From positions 186,001 through 250,000 of the forward strand of contig SNVD02007530.1 of NCBI GenBank assembly GCA_013180625.2: DNA of 64,000 bases, given 5' to 3'. A model generated the notes under the pieces. It did no database searches. It saw only the letters and a program-made list of their open reading frames with translations, and had not been told where the DNA came from. Origin of the DNA: Boswellia sacra. Taxonomy: Eukaryota; Streptophyta; Magnoliopsida; Sapindales; Burseraceae. A program made the position numbers and the translations under genes. Below, in pieces: positions 1 to 12,304 of this stretch. The first letter of the stretch is position 1. Each line of letters begins with the position of its first letter.

Positions 1-1882
1 CGTGTTTGTCGAATTGTGTCTGCGACGTAGCCTTGGAATTCAAGGAGAGGGAATTCTACTAAAATTTTGGCTTATCAACAACACTAGTTTGCTTAATGTG
101 TTAGTTAATGAGTCAGAGCCTCATTCATATTTATCGCGTAGCTTAATTACGTTAGAATTAGTTTAACCTATTAAGTATTAATTAATTAATGTTAATGAAA
201 TAAATCGAGCAACTAATACTCCCGTAATATAAAAGAAGGGTGAGGCTGTTCTGTTTGGACTGAAAGTTTTAATTAACACGGACACACATCTTTTTGGTTA
301 AATTTTTTATTACAAGATTGTCCTTGGATAAATTTACAAGCAAGGACACTAAAGCCCAATTACGTTAATTTTTTTTTTTTTTTAACCTCCCCCCAGGCCG
401 CCACCCCTAGCCCCATCATGTAACTCTTCGACAAATGTATGAAGCCTCCGCCACGTGTTTTCACCAAAAACTAGTCCAGAACAATCCTATTTTAAGTGGC
501 ACGCTAAACAACTTTCATCGTCAATTAACCATTTTTTAGAGGTTGTATTTTTTTATGAATTTAGTATTTTTATTTTTAATTAAATTTAGAAATATGTAGT
601 TGATTTTGAATTATTTTGAATTTTGAAAAGAATACGTGGTTGAGATTGAATATAAATTACATTGAAAAATATGTAACACAGAAAACAGGATTTAGATTTA
701 TAAAAGAGCAGAGTGTATAGTTTCTACTTTCTGAATCAAATGAGATTGTAAGAGGAAGAAAGAAAAGGATTCTAAACAATGAACAATGACTAGAGTTGAG
801 TTAGATCGATTGAGAGAAAATTATTTGAACTATTATGATCTTAGTATAAACCTCGGAGCAAATGATCCTTGCAACCAGAATTTTGGGCGTGCAATTAGAA
901 AAGAAGAGAGAATATTCATTGAAAGCCGTGACGGGAAGGTAGTGGTTGAAGCGGGATTGAAATGACAGAAAGCGTCTTAAATAATAATACTACACTAATA
1001 ACTCATTTATAATCAACTTTTCTTACAATCTAAGTTAGTAAAATCTTAATAGAGATATAATTACCTTTATTCATTTATTTTCTCCGGTAAATATTTAGGA
1101 ATTCAAATTATAAGAAGAGTTGGTTATAAATGAAATATAGGTGTAGCATTACTCATGACTTAAACATAAAGCATAAAAGGTTTTTCTGTTTAAAAAATGG
1201 ATTGATAGTTATTATTTAGTGGGTCTATAGATTGAGATGATGGGTTTACTTAGAAAAATATACGTCTATAAAATTTATTTTATATATAGTCATATTTGTA
1301 ATTAGAATGAGTTTGTAAATTAACAATTATTTTTTTAAAATTTTAGAGTGGGTTTATTGAGTAAATGTGTGTGTTAATAAAAAAGATGGGAGCAAATAGC
1401 CCCACCCGTAGAAAAATAACCAAAACAAAAAATATATAGACATATATAACAACTTCAGGTTGAGATGATATTTGCAAGTAACTAATTCACTTCTGGAACT
1501 TGAGTTTATTTTTAATAACCAATAACTATTCCTTCTTGGTCATCGTGGAGATCTGGCCATTTATAGTTAAGTTGGAGTATGATTTGATCGTTGGAGGGTC
1601 TTCATTGGCATCCCTAATCGTTCCTTAATCCTTGGCAATCACCCACCTCTTATCAACTCGAATTCCATTAATATACGTTAATTAATGTAGGAAGTAGAAG
1701 ATATCTTCTAAACTTTATAGGAATATTTTAACATTTTACTAAAAGATGTAGAACAAGATGTCAAATTATGTAGCAAACCAGTTAGACAGTTCCAAATGAT
1801 TGTCGAGCAATTAAAGAGGAGATTTTCGATCAGAGTGATTAAAATTTGGGAAAGTATAAATTATAGTTGACTATTGGGATTG
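1..1882. other. AT-rich intergenic DNA
   Basis: No ORF, splice-delimited exon, RNA gene or clear terminal inverted repeat was recognised. The stretch is AT-rich with homopolymer T runs (for example near 370-383). Confidence 0.6.
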
Positions 1883-1892
1883 TATGGGAAAT

Positions 1893-3389
1893 AGGGGTGG
1901 GAATACGGGTAGACGAGTCGTGTTCGTGTCGTGTCAAGCTATGACACGACGAAAATTAATCAAACCCAAACACGACCCATTTAATATTCGTGTCAAAAAT
2001 ACCAAACCAAACACGACATGATTATTAAACAGGTAACACGACCCGACATGCGAACACGAATAGTAAACATGTCATTTTCGGGTTTGACACGAATACAACC
2101 CGTTTAACACGATTATGACACGTTTAAATGTTTTGACACGATTAAAACACGTTTATACGACTTTGACACGTTTAAATATTTTGACACGATTATGACACGA
2201 ATATACACTGTAGTACACTGTTTGACACTGTGACGCACTGTTTGTCACAGTAGCTTCACTGTTTTTACAGCTTTTAGACTAAAAAAAATCAGTCGTACCA
2301 GTACACTGGGTGTACTGTAGACTGACCCCTTCCTTCAAGGACATATTCAAATTTCCTGCAGCTTCTAGAGAGGCGTCAGTGCTTGTTATTTTCATTATGT
2401 TTGTAGACAAATATAATAAAGATCTAACAACAAAAGTAAAAAAAGTAAATGTTGAGGATCAAAACAAAAGAAAAAAAAAAGCACATGTCCCTCTCATGAA
2501 TAAAGCCCATATTTTATAATTACAATTAATATTATGAAATTAAATAATTGTTAGTTGGACCTGGGAGTAATAGATTGCAGACATCATGTAAAACTTTACT
2601 GAATTATTTTAATCTATTTTAATTATTTATTAATTAAAAAAGTAGATCATAAGATCTAACTAATTAAACTCACCTGATCTATTAACACGGTAGCTGCAAA
2701 AGGTGGCTGGTTATTGCGAGGAGGAAGGCTGCCACTTAGATTTGATATGGTGGTGCCGCCTTGACGTGGAGTGGTAAGGAGAGCAGCCTGGGTTGTGAGG
2801 TAAAGGGCTAGAGCTTAAACTCTTAAAGCAATGCTGTCACTGAGAGGTGGACGAACAATGAGCTAGAGGTCTGGACTCTGTCAGTTTAAGATGAGGCAGG
2901 GAGAGGCTGAGTAGTGAGGAGAGACTTGTGACGTCTAGAGGCGGCTGGCTGTGGCTTTGGTATTTAGGTTTAGTTTTTGTTCTCCACTTTGTTTTACATT
3001 TCTTTAAAATTTAAATTAATTTTTTATTTGTATTTGTAATTTTATATATTTAAAATTTAATCGTGTCAAACTAATAATTCGTGTTACACAGGTCATTAAA
3101 CGGGTTCGTGTAATTATACGGATTCGTGTCATTATACGGATTCGTATCATTATACGGGTTCGTGTCGTTATACGGGTTTGTGTTGTTATACGGGTTCGTG
3201 TTGTTAAACGGATTCGTGTCATTAAACGGGTTCGTGTTACCCGTGGGTTCATCTCTCAACCCAAACACGACCCAATTATTAAACGGGTTGAAAATTTCAA
3301 CCCAAACACGATTAAGACAAACCCAAATCCACTAATTCGTATGTCGTGTGGTGTCGTATTCGCGGGTCGTGTCAAAAATTCCCACCCCT
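1893..3389. mobile_element. Non-autonomous TIR element, AGGGGTGGGAAT family, copy 1
   Basis: The ends are AGGGGTGGGAAT and its exact reverse complement ATTCCCACCCCT. The flanks are 10-mers: TATGGGAAAT (1883-1892) and AATGGAAAAT (3390-3399), matching at 8 of 10 positions, which reads as an aged 10-bp target duplication. Both subterminal regions are full of CGTGTC/GACACG words, and the right part contains an 18-bp tandem array. No transposase is visible. A 9-11 bp duplication fits Mutator-like elements better than hAT (8 bp); that superfamily call is inference. Related copies are at 41648-42712, 7761-8260 and 60949-61439. Confidence 0.85.
3094..3237. repeat. 18-bp tandem array, 8 units
   Basis: Eight consecutive 18-bp units of the type CATTATACGGGTTCGTGT run without spacers from 3094 to 3237. 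They lie in the right subterminal part of the TIR element. Because 18 is a multiple of 3, all frames stay open and give artificial repeat peptides. Confidence 0.9.
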
Positions 3390-3399
3390 AATGGAAAAT

Positions 3400-4605
3400 G
3401 ACTTTTTTTTTTTTTAAATCCATCGTAATATTAATTTGTAGAACAAGATGTCAAATTGTGTAGAAAACCACTTCGACAATCTGACAATGCTAGATAAAAA
3501 CAATGATTGTTGAATGATGTGTTGAATTGTCATTAATTATATAACCATTTGAAAAATTACGGATAAACTTAATATTTAATTTGGTTAGAAAACCTAAACT
3601 TTTTCGAGATATTACTATAAATTTAATACTTAATATTTGATTTGATTATATTTTTCAAACTTTTTGAATTGCATATTTACCAAGTGTTTTATCGGTGACT
3701 CTTTTAATTACTTAAATTTTTGTACTACAACTTATTTTTTTCCTTTTTGTTTTTTTTCTTTTGATTAATTTAGCAGTGGAACAATAACAGTGTGAGAAGG
3801 GTATGCAAGGCAGCAAAAGTGGCAGCCCGGTAGAGTTGTTTCTTGAGTACTCTAATCTCTGAAGAATAAAATTTACATTTATTAGATTGTTTACTTTAAT
3901 GAATAAAATACACTTATTGCATATGTTTACTTATGAGATTTTTTATCCCAATGCTGACAAGAAGGAAACAATATAGTAACGGGAGAAAAAAAGAGGATGA
4001 CTTGCTTTGTGGCCCTATTTGTTTGCTCAGATACATCGTACGGATAAATCAGGAATTAAATGAGGTCAACTAAGAAAATTAAATTAATTTAAAATTTTAT
4101 CTGTGTATACTTAGAAGTAAGATTTGTTGAACTAAAAAAAAGAGGAAACTAAATATAACCACTCTATACTTAAATATGTCAATTGGATTGGGTTTATATG
4201 AAGGGGCCGGGTGGAAACGGCCATCTACTATTTAATGCTGTCAATGCCCACTATGATATGGTCCGTGTTGAGCCCAGAGGACTCGCCCCCATGATCTGAT
4301 TGTGGAGGTTATTTTTATTCCAGTTTTGAAATTTATTTCGCCAATAACTCTAAAACCTGGCATACGGCCCAAATGGCCTCACCTTTTTTAAAATATGTCA
4401 TTTAGTTAGTCTCCTCTTGTCACCCTCTTGTTACCGTTACACAATTAAGCTGCAATTACTTATTTATCCTTCTGAAAAACATTGTTCAGCTGCAGAAAGA
4501 TTTTTGAAATATTTTATTTTGATTTGGCCAATTTACAAATGCTCTGTACTTCACAAATAACCCTATTAGTATTCCCTATTTTCCCTATTCAAGACATAAC
4601 ATGAA
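3400..4605. other. AT-rich intergenic DNA
   Basis: No gene or bounded element was recognised. The start (about 3430-3470) repeats words also found near 1740-1780 (GTAGAACAAGATGTCAAATT), so the two flanks of the first TIR element carry a short diverged direct repeat. Confidence 0.5.
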
Positions 4606-4794
4606 TCAAAAAAGCAATTTAGTCCGTGAACCCAAGAATGAAAAACCGCAATCCGCAGCCTCAACAGAATGGCCTGTCTCTAATTCTTCTATGCTACTCA
4701 GTTTAGCTTTATTCAATTCACTTTTAATTTCACTTCGTTGGTTTCTACCAAATTTGTGATTTCTAACAGTCGTGCCAAGTTCATCCCATCCACC

Positions 4795-5610
4795 CAGTTG
4801 CAGACGCACGATTTGATTGAAGGGGGCACCATTAATATTTTACTATTATCATTAACATTTTAATATCTATAATTTATTTGATAAACTTTAATAATATGAT
4901 AAAATTAAAAAAATAAAATAAAAATACACCTAAATGAGGGACATTATGACTATAAAGGTTTGAAATTTTAAAGAGTTCATTTTTTTTAAATTTGATGTCA
5001 ATTCAAAATAGCTTTTCTTTTAAAATATCTCTCTATAACTATTCAAAAAAAATTATTTTATAATATACGTTACTTTTTATCTAAAAAATACAAACCAATG
5101 AAATGAAATAAAAAGTCTCTTACAAATAATTTCTTGAAAATATATTAGTATTTTTTAAATCTACATGATGCAAATAAATAAAAAATAAAAAGAAAGACAT
5201 AATAAAAATATAATATATGATTTTATTTCAAATTATAAGAAAAAAGTAGTCATTACGATATACTAGTATCATCAAAATTGTACTTTTTTATTAACAATTG
5301 GTTGAGGGTTTTTTTTTTCAGACTATTAAAAAATATTTATATAAAGTAAAACATATAATTTATGTAGAATTAAATAAATAAAAATAGAAAACTAAAATTC
5401 TATTTATGAATCAACTAATAAAAGTTAATTAAAATATAATATTAACTTATATTATTGTATGTCTCAAGTAGCTTAAGTCCTTAGGAAAAAGAAATGTGAA
5501 TTATAAAACTTGAAATTGATTTTTTGTTTTTTGTTTAAATTTAAAAAAGGAACGCTAAAAGTAATAAAGCAAAGTAAGGGGACATATTCAGCTTTTCAAA
5601 ATTGAGACTG
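4795..5610. mobile_element. hAT-like insertion with perfect 8-bp target duplication
   Basis: CATCCACC occurs at 4787-4794 and again at 5611-5618, and the 816 bases between begin CAGTTGCAG and end GAGACTG. On the minus strand the duplicated 8-mer is GGTGGATG, which falls inside the FGGWDELG codons, so the insertion splits the exon. An 8-bp duplication with CAG...CTG ends fits the hAT superfamily. Apart from CAGT/ACTG the terminal inverted repeat is weak. The interior is AT-rich and non-coding. Confidence 0.75.
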
Positions 5611-5968
5611 CATCCACCAAAACTTGGGCCGTTTTTATCGCCCTTCTCATATGAACCACCATCTGTTGCTACCCAAGACCCGGTAACTTCCCTCGCCTTT
5701 CCCAGCCTCATTTTCTTGTTTATTTGTTTTACTATCTTTGCAGCCCTAGCAAAAGGTCTCCTTTTGCTCTTTGTCCTGGGCCTAGATCTGCAGTCATTGC
5801 TTGTCGTCCCCAGACTTTATCAAATGCAAGAGAAACTGTGTGTCCTAGAGGAACCGCTAATGCCATGAAGAAAGCATCTGGGCCTGTTCCCAGCAGCAGT
5901 GATATGGCAACGGCTGGAAACATCCCACAAAAAGCTCTTAATATCTGTAGACAGTAGCACGATGTCAC

Positions 5969-7309
5969 AAAAATCTATAAGAGAACTATGTTATTACATT
6001 TCCTAAAATTCTCATATTGACTAGATATGTACAGTAAGAAGAATTTATTATCAGCTAAAATAGGAATGAGATATTTTGGAAAAAAATAATAACAATAAAG
6101 TGGTATGTTTAGATTTTACCCTCCATAAAAGGTTCAATAAAGTAACAATGATAAAATAGTTTTTGCAACTTGCAAACAAGATTAACAAGAGTCAGAAGAA
6201 TAGCAGCAAAGAGCTCCTACAATATAAAAACCGATGCCATGCAAAGTTTATACAGAAAAATAATAAAAAAAAGCATTAAACTGGTAAATTCTTGTCTAGA
6301 TAGTTTGAAATGGGGGAAACAAGTTACTTAAGAACTTCATCAATGTTTAGCTTTTTTAACTTCCATTCATCAACTTGCCCTCACTTTGTTAATTGTGTTC
6401 GTTTCGGTCACAATGTAAATGCAGATGCTAACGTTTGTTATTTTACATAAAAGTATGACTAAAACACATCCCAAACGACACAGCTAGAGTCATTCATGTC
6501 TTGGATGCATATATTGGAATTCTTTTCTAGCAACAAAAAGAGAACAAATTGTATGTCAAGCAAATTAAAATCCAAGGTTATAAGTGCTCTGTCAGTATAA
6601 TTGTAGGAAACATTTTACAGTAGAAATAAGTTCATCGGTCTTTATTTTAACACGAATCATACTAAAAAAAATCAAATTATTTACTGCTTTTAGTGCACTG
6701 ATTTTATTGACTTCCAAGTACTATCACCATTTTTGTTTCTTTTGACAAAAACCAAAAACTTCTGCTATTACTAAAAATATAAATGTTATATGAAAACTTA
6801 TGGTTGTCCCTCACAGCAACCCAAGATGAATAAATAATAAGGAAAGTTTTGATGCCTAAGATAGAGGTACCACATTCCAAATTCTCTCTTCACCAATTAT
6901 ATCGCATCACAAAATAGTAAACGAACAGAGGAAGTTTAATTGATAAGTTATGCTACATGAAGTTTTGAAAAATACCCTCCAAGTAACATAATGCTTTATG
7001 CTTAGCTCACCATTTTTTGTGTCTATAATGTAAAGCGTGCATTTTCTGAAGCGTGCATCTCCCATTAAATTTGCAAACTGGGTTGCTGCAGTTCACACTT
7101 GGGCACTTAAGAATCGGTTTCCCTCATTCGAGTTTCTTATCAAGGATACTCAAATCTTGAAATGTTTATGCCAACAAAGCAAACTACTCCTATTCTGGCA
7201 CTCAAATTCCTTGTTAGACAACATCCATTAATTTACCAATTGCAGAACAAGATAATATCTAAAAATATTTCCTATGTACATCAATCATCAACTCGACTCA
7301 GAATTATTA
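5969..7309. other. Probable intron sequence of the minus-strand pseudogene
   Basis: AT-rich, no recognisable exon or element. It lies between the two visible exons of the 4606-9058 pseudogene, so it is most simply intron. Confidence 0.4.
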
Positions 7310-7464
7310 TTTTTTTAAGGGATATTATTTACCCCAGGAGGTTCAGCAAAAATACATATTACCCCTTGCAAGATTTGAAATTATAAATTACCCCTTAATT
7401 TTTGGATTCTGACGTTAAGTTAAACAGAGTAGGGGTATTATTGAAAATAAAATTTGTACGATAA

Positions 7465-8600
7465 AATTAAGGGATATTTAAAAATTTACCCCCTGAGATT
7501 AAACGAAAATACAAATTCATCCCCCTGAGGATAAAAATAATTAAAAAATTAGGACGAAAAAAATAATAATAATTAAAAATATTTAAAACTTTATTGAATA
7601 AAAAATAAAAAGTAAATTTGAATCAAATTGAACTCACTTTTTAATCCGAGCTTTAATTAACAAACCCAAATTGGACGGTGGCGAGTTCTAGTAGAGGAGA
7701 GAGAGGAGGAATTGGTGACGGAAGCAATTTCGTCAATAAAGAGAAGGAAACAACGATTGTGGGGGTGGCAATTCGTACCATGTGTGTCATCCCATTTAAT
7801 TGTTCGTGACAAGATATGAAAAGCGGATTCAACACGATTGTTAAACGTGTCACCCACGTGTTGTAATCGTGTCATATTTAATTAACATAATTTACTTAAT
7901 TGTTTAATCTAATTATGCATAGTATATCATATTCTATATATTTATATCAATTAAAATTATTTTTAGAATATAAATAATTGTTAGTATAAAAAATTATTAA
8001 AATCATTACAATTTAGTATTATGTAAATTAATTTACTTTATAATATAAAATTTTCAGTTTTATAATATATATATTGTAAGAAGGTAAAAATTATATCATT
8101 AAATGAGTTTGCATGTTAATGATTGACAAGATATATTTAACTATTCGTGTCATTAAATTGGATGACATGTTGAACACCCTCGACATGAATTCGACCTATT
8201 TAATAATCGTATGTCGTATTCGTGTCATGTTCGGGTGTCATAATTCAAATTGCCACCTCTAGACGATGCTGGTATGGGGGGAAGATTTGGTGAAGCACTA
8301 GGGAGAGGTGGTGGAGATTGCTGGTAGAGGGGAGACAAAGAAGGAGATGGAGGAAGAAAGAAAGGTAAGGGTATTTAGATGATTTTAGAAAAGTGAGTGA
8401 AGGTATTTGTATTTATATAAAGGCATTTTGGTCGAATAACATATATTATCCTCTTTCTCATCTTTTTTCACTTAATTTAATGTCGAAATTCAAAAATAAG
8501 GGGACAATTAACAATTTTAAAATGTGCAGGAAAAATTTGTATTTTTGCTTAATCTCAGGGGGTAAATTGTTATTATCAAATGACCAAACATGAGGTTATT
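7465..8600. mobile_element. Second MULE-like element nested in the first
   Basis: An inner inverted repeat pair shares the core TTTACCCCCTGAGATTAA (left about 7488-7505; right, inverted, about 8549-8566) and extends through the CAAATTCATCCCC/CAAATTTTTCCTG region. It belongs to the same 'TTACCCC...' TIR type as the outer element but is a distinct copy. Outer edges are approximate and no target duplication was resolved. Confidence 0.6.
7761..8260. mobile_element. Small TIR element, AGGGGTGGGAAT superfamily, innermost of the nest
   Basis: The ends GGGGGTGGCAATT and AATTGCCACCTCT are inverted repeats. The flanking 10-mers CAACGATTGT and AGACGATGCT match at 6 of 10, a weak aged duplication. The interior is plainly homologous to 60949-61439: both contain ACTTAATTGTTTAATCTA, ATTAAAATTATTTTTAGAAT and an AACGTGT-CACGTGTT palindrome near the left end. 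Confidence 0.7.
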
Positions 8601-9058
8601 TTGGTAAAATTGTGAAGAGTTTTTTCTCTCTCCTCCTTTTCCATTTAATTTTACGTCAGAATTCAAAAATCAAGGAGCAATTTGTAATTTCAAATCTTGC
8701 AAAAGGGAATTCGTATTTTCGCTTAACCTCGAAGGGTAAATGTTAATACCCCTTTTTTTAAAAAGCAAAATTTTTCCCAAATATTATCTGACTTCATTTT
8801 ATTTTCTAGGCTAGCTATCAAATTCTAAGCAACCAAACACCGCTAATATATTGAAATAAAATTTAAACAATTACAAGAAGTAACTGAATAAATTTTTACA
8901 TTGAAAATCCAAAACTCATCTTCCTCATCAACATCCCATGGATCGTCAAAATCAAAGTCATTCTCATTATCAGACCACCAAGTCCTCTGCTTAGTGCATA
9001 AGGGAGGGGCGTCATCATCGGTGTCAGAGTAAAACTGATGAGGAATGAGGTTCCTTAA

Positions 9059-10379
9059 GTTAACAGAAAGGGAAAGAGATATAGACAGAGGAAATGGGAG
9101 AATAATAGAAGAAAATTTAAGGAGAAATAGAGTGAAATTGAGGGAGAAAAATAGTTGTTTTATTAAAAGATAAAAAATTTATATTTAACATCCTCATAAA
9201 TAAAATAACTGAAGATACTTATTTATAGTGCTAACAATCATAACTTAACTAAGAAATTAAAATTTCTAATTTATTCCTAATATATCGTACATAAAAAATC
9301 TATGATCATGATTGAACGTGGAGCGTCTAGTGGGGGTGGTGTCCCAGTTGGAGCGGGGGCGGGTGGAGCAGCACCGGATGATGTTATTATTGGTGAGTTT
9401 GGGAAGGCTTAGTGGAGAGGAAGCGAAGGACGTGGGTGGTGTTGAAGGAGCGAGTGGGGTTGAGCTCCTTCCTTCTATAAAGTAAGAATTTTATTTTCTG
9501 GATAATATCCCACGTGTCATCACCCCTGCCACTCATTCGATTTCCAGGAGTGGATATTAAAAAATTCAATACACATGTACCAAATCGCCCCTAAGCTGTC
9601 TAACAGAGACAGACGAAACTAACTCCAGGTCATTTGTGCATAGTTCTAAAAAGATCAGGCCATTTGTAGAATAAGCGAAACCTCAGAGTTTTTAGTGAAA
9701 TTTTTTCTTTAAAAAAATAGTTATTTTAGAAAATAGACTAGACATTACACAATGATTTTGTTTCTACTTTCCTCAGTTTCTTATTTTTAAAATTTATTTG
9801 TTCAAATTTACCATACATAAAAAATAACCTATGTTATTACAAGTCTTGTAATTTTAATGTCGAGGTCATCAACAAAAGCTCTAGATTCTAAATCCAAGAG
9901 CTTTTTTTTTTTTAAAAGGAAAAGAACAAGAGGGAGACAGTTCTCAATAACATAATAAAAGAATAATATAAATATAAAAAATAAAAAATAAGAATAAAAA
10001 AGTTAATATTTATTAAAATTCAATTCAAAGTGGGCTGGCCCAATTTGAACAGATTTTGATCCGCATGCGGGGGGCCTATTCTCATTAGACTGGGCTAGCC
10101 TGCAGTGTTGTTGGTATCATAATAATTTCTCTTCTAATGTTTCAGGAAATGACAATAATGCCCTTTTTGTACTCTTAATTAACGATGAAATCTAAATAAA
10201 ACTTTGAAATCTCCTTTTACCATTAAAATATATTAATAAAAAAGGATTTTTAAAAGAGTGACAAAGTAATTTCTATTTTTTAAATTTTATTATTAATTAA
10301 CCATAATTAAAAATCTGTTTTAATAACATGATTTTATTTCTCCTAGTTCTATATATTTAACAAAACCCACTCAATTTAA
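9059..10379. other. Intergenic DNA, possibly remains of 5' parts of the minus-strand pseudogene
   Basis: No exon could be supported. The part at 9310-9540 is more GC-rich and the part at 9570-9710 resembles an element end (CATTTGTGCATAGTTCTAAA), but no partner end was found. Confidence 0.35.
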
Positions 10380-10883
10380 TAATTTATAGGGGCATTACAT
10401 TCGACCCCCTATTATTTTATGAAACATAAGAAGCCCTCTGGTTTTCAGAAATATCAATAACCCCTTGCCATTAGTCACCATTTCATTAGATTTTCTTGGT
10501 TGTTGTAATTTTCAATGCATTTACTGAATTACCCTTTGCACCTTCTTTAACCTCAACATTCCTGACGAGTCTGAATGCAATCATATAATAATTTAAAAGT
10601 TTTTAATTTTTGCAATATATTCTATTATGATAAAGGCAATATGTTAATAAATATATATTACTCATATTATCCATAGTAATGCTTGTGAAATAACTGAAGT
10701 GCCCATGGTTTAATGATGAGGAGGAGAGAATGGTGTACATTGTGATTGTTGGATTGATGTGCAACGGTCATCTTCCAATAGCTATGCAATGCATGACTAT
10801 AAAAGAAATGCTATTCCATGTTCTCAAATGAGCAACAATTGTTTGCTTCTTTCTCAAGTTCTTCTTCACATACAAAAGTTTTA

Positions 10884-11177
10884 ATGGATGATAGTTGCAG
10901 CTCAAAGTTAGGATGTCAGTGAGAAAGGCTTGTGAGGGGAAAAATGTTAGGAGTGATAAAATTCAAGAATAGTTGGTGCCACTACAACAAGAAAGCTAGG
11001 GTGAGGATTTCAGAGTTTGCTAAAAATCTAGGGAAGTTGTACTTCCATTATGCACAACAGCCATGCAACAATTACACATTTTGGCATTCTGAGTCAAATG
11101 AATACCAACCTCAAGTGGAGGATGCTAAAGAATGCAATTTGGATATGGAAACTATTAATGAGGAGAAGGATTGTTAA
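10884..11177 (+). pseudogene. GRF-zinc-finger-like ORF inside MULE-1
   Basis: Reading from ATG at 10884 gives 12 codons, a TGA at 10920-10922, then an open frame of 81 codons from 10932 to the stop at 11177. The segment CHYNKKARVRISE, then KNLGKLYFHYAQQPCNNYTFWH, follows the spacing of plant GRF-type zinc fingers (Cys, then a Gly-Arg-Phe-like turn, then Cys and an aromatic 'W' end). The G-R-F triad itself is degenerate and the early stop suggests loss of function. GRF modules are often carried by plant transposons. It reads opposite to the transposase, towards the element interior. Confidence 0.5.
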
Positions 11178-12304
11178 CATACAGCTCATGCAAGCTGAGA
11201 TGCATGGAGAAATTGCAAATTAAAGGCAAAAGAAGTTGAAAGACAAAGAAATGAGAATTTCCTAACTGTGAGGCAATGTATATGGATTTTTGTATCATAA
11301 CTATGCATTCTTGTTGCTACAAACATATGTAAAACAATACAAAGGATGCAAATGGCCAATGACTATGTATTGAAGGCTAGACATCATCAAATGAGAATCA
11401 GTTTTTTATCAAATGACATTCAGTTTGCCTAAAGCTTAACATACATTGTGTGAAGCTGCAAAGTTTGCAAACAAAAAGATAATTGGTATTGTCTAACCTG
11501 ATTTCACCATCAAACGGGTCATATATCCAATTATCCAAAAAAGACATCATCATATAATATTTGTTCATAACAATAACAGAATTGTAATCTATACCAAAAG
11601 ACCAAAGTTGCTACTCCAAGGCGCTTCTGTACAAGCAATCTAAAAAAGGAAACCCAAAAGCAACTCCAAAAGGTTTGTCCAAAAAGTAATTATAACTAAT
11701 TACCTCATCTGCTTAATAATGAAAATTCTAGTTGCTAGAATCCTGAGAGGCTAACTATTATAAATTCATCATGCAAAAGTGTTAAGGAAATCTTGTATTC
11801 TTACCCCTTCAAGAGATGAACATGCACTTCAGTCTTCAGAATGGTGCTGAGATGTTGGTGGTTGATTTCTATTTTGGATCAAGTCAAAATGATCATGAGA
11901 TGGTGGTGTGGCATACTGCTATGATGGTCCTACATGTTGTTGAGATGTTGTTTTTGTAGTTGAGTCCTACAATTATTAAACTTGTGGAGTTAATTGACAG
12001 TAACAAAAATTTGAATGACTTAAACCTTATATAAAAGGTCTCAAATGTTATTTTACCTTTGTTGTCCTTGGCTTTTTATTGTGAGATGTTGTTACACCTC
12101 ACTGAGTCCTATATTTATTAAGCAAGTGTAATTAATTAAAAGTAAGTATGATTTAAATCATTTAAACCGTAAAAGCAAACAGACTAGGTTTTACTTTTGC
12201 TGTTCTTGAATTCTTTCTCTTTGATATAGTTGCAACAGATGAGTCTTACAATGAACATGCAAGTGGTTATTATATGACAGAAGAACTAATTGAAAAAAGT
12301 TATA
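11178..12304. other. Non-coding interior of MULE-1
   Basis: No coding segment was recognised between the GRF-like ORF and the 3' end of the transposase relic. Near 11950-12390 it contains several diverged short direct repeats around GAGATGTTGTTACA/TGCAACAGATGAGTC/GCGACAGCAGCTGAGTC. Confidence 0.4.

Larger units (their letters stand above)
7319..8752. mobile_element. MULE-like element, outermost of a three-deep nest
   Basis: The terminal inverted repeats are over 100 bp: 7319-7430 matches the reverse complement of about 8630-8752, sharing for example TTGCAAGATTTGAAATTA and the ATTCTGACGT block. The 9-mer TTTTTTTAA flanks both sides (7310-7318 and 8753-8761), as expected for a Mutator-type insertion, although it is low complexity. 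No transposase is present. Inside lie a second TIR pair and then a third element. Confidence 0.8.
4606..9058 (-). pseudogene. Broken multi-exon gene for a putative membrane protein
   Basis: At least two minus-strand exons are visible. The upstream one (about 9058-8900) encodes a very acidic, tryptophan-rich segment (WWSDNENDFDFDDPWD, then EEDEFW) and can end at an AAT|GTAAAA donor. The next starts after a CTACAG acceptor at 5951 in matching phase. It encodes two hydrophobic stretches (ILRAFCGMFPAVAISLLLGT; FFMALAVPLGHTVSLAFDKV), then a basic segment reached only by a 1-nt frameshift near AGCAAAAGG (about 5758), then GSWVATDGGSY and FGGWDELG. FGGWDELG is split by an 816-bp insertion. The tail ends FSFLGSRTKLLF-stop at 4606. 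It recalls the C-terminal part of plastid J-domain-like membrane proteins, but I cannot name the family securely. The 5' exons were not found. Frameshift plus exon insertion make it a pseudogene; joining the two exons into one gene is inference from phase, order and composition. Confidence 0.6.

Noticed and set aside
2310..2519. 69-codon ORF
   Set aside because: Lies inside a TIR element and is lysine-rich through A runs; no similarity recognised.
3094..3237. Regular repeat that might suggest a CRISPR array
   Set aside because: Units are contiguous with no spacers, and the genome is a plant's.
3016..3335. Overlapping ORFs on both strands with Asn-Pro-Tyr-Asn or Arg-Thr-Arg repeats
   Set aside because: They are products of the 18-bp tandem array, whose length keeps all frames open. 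No start context or domain.
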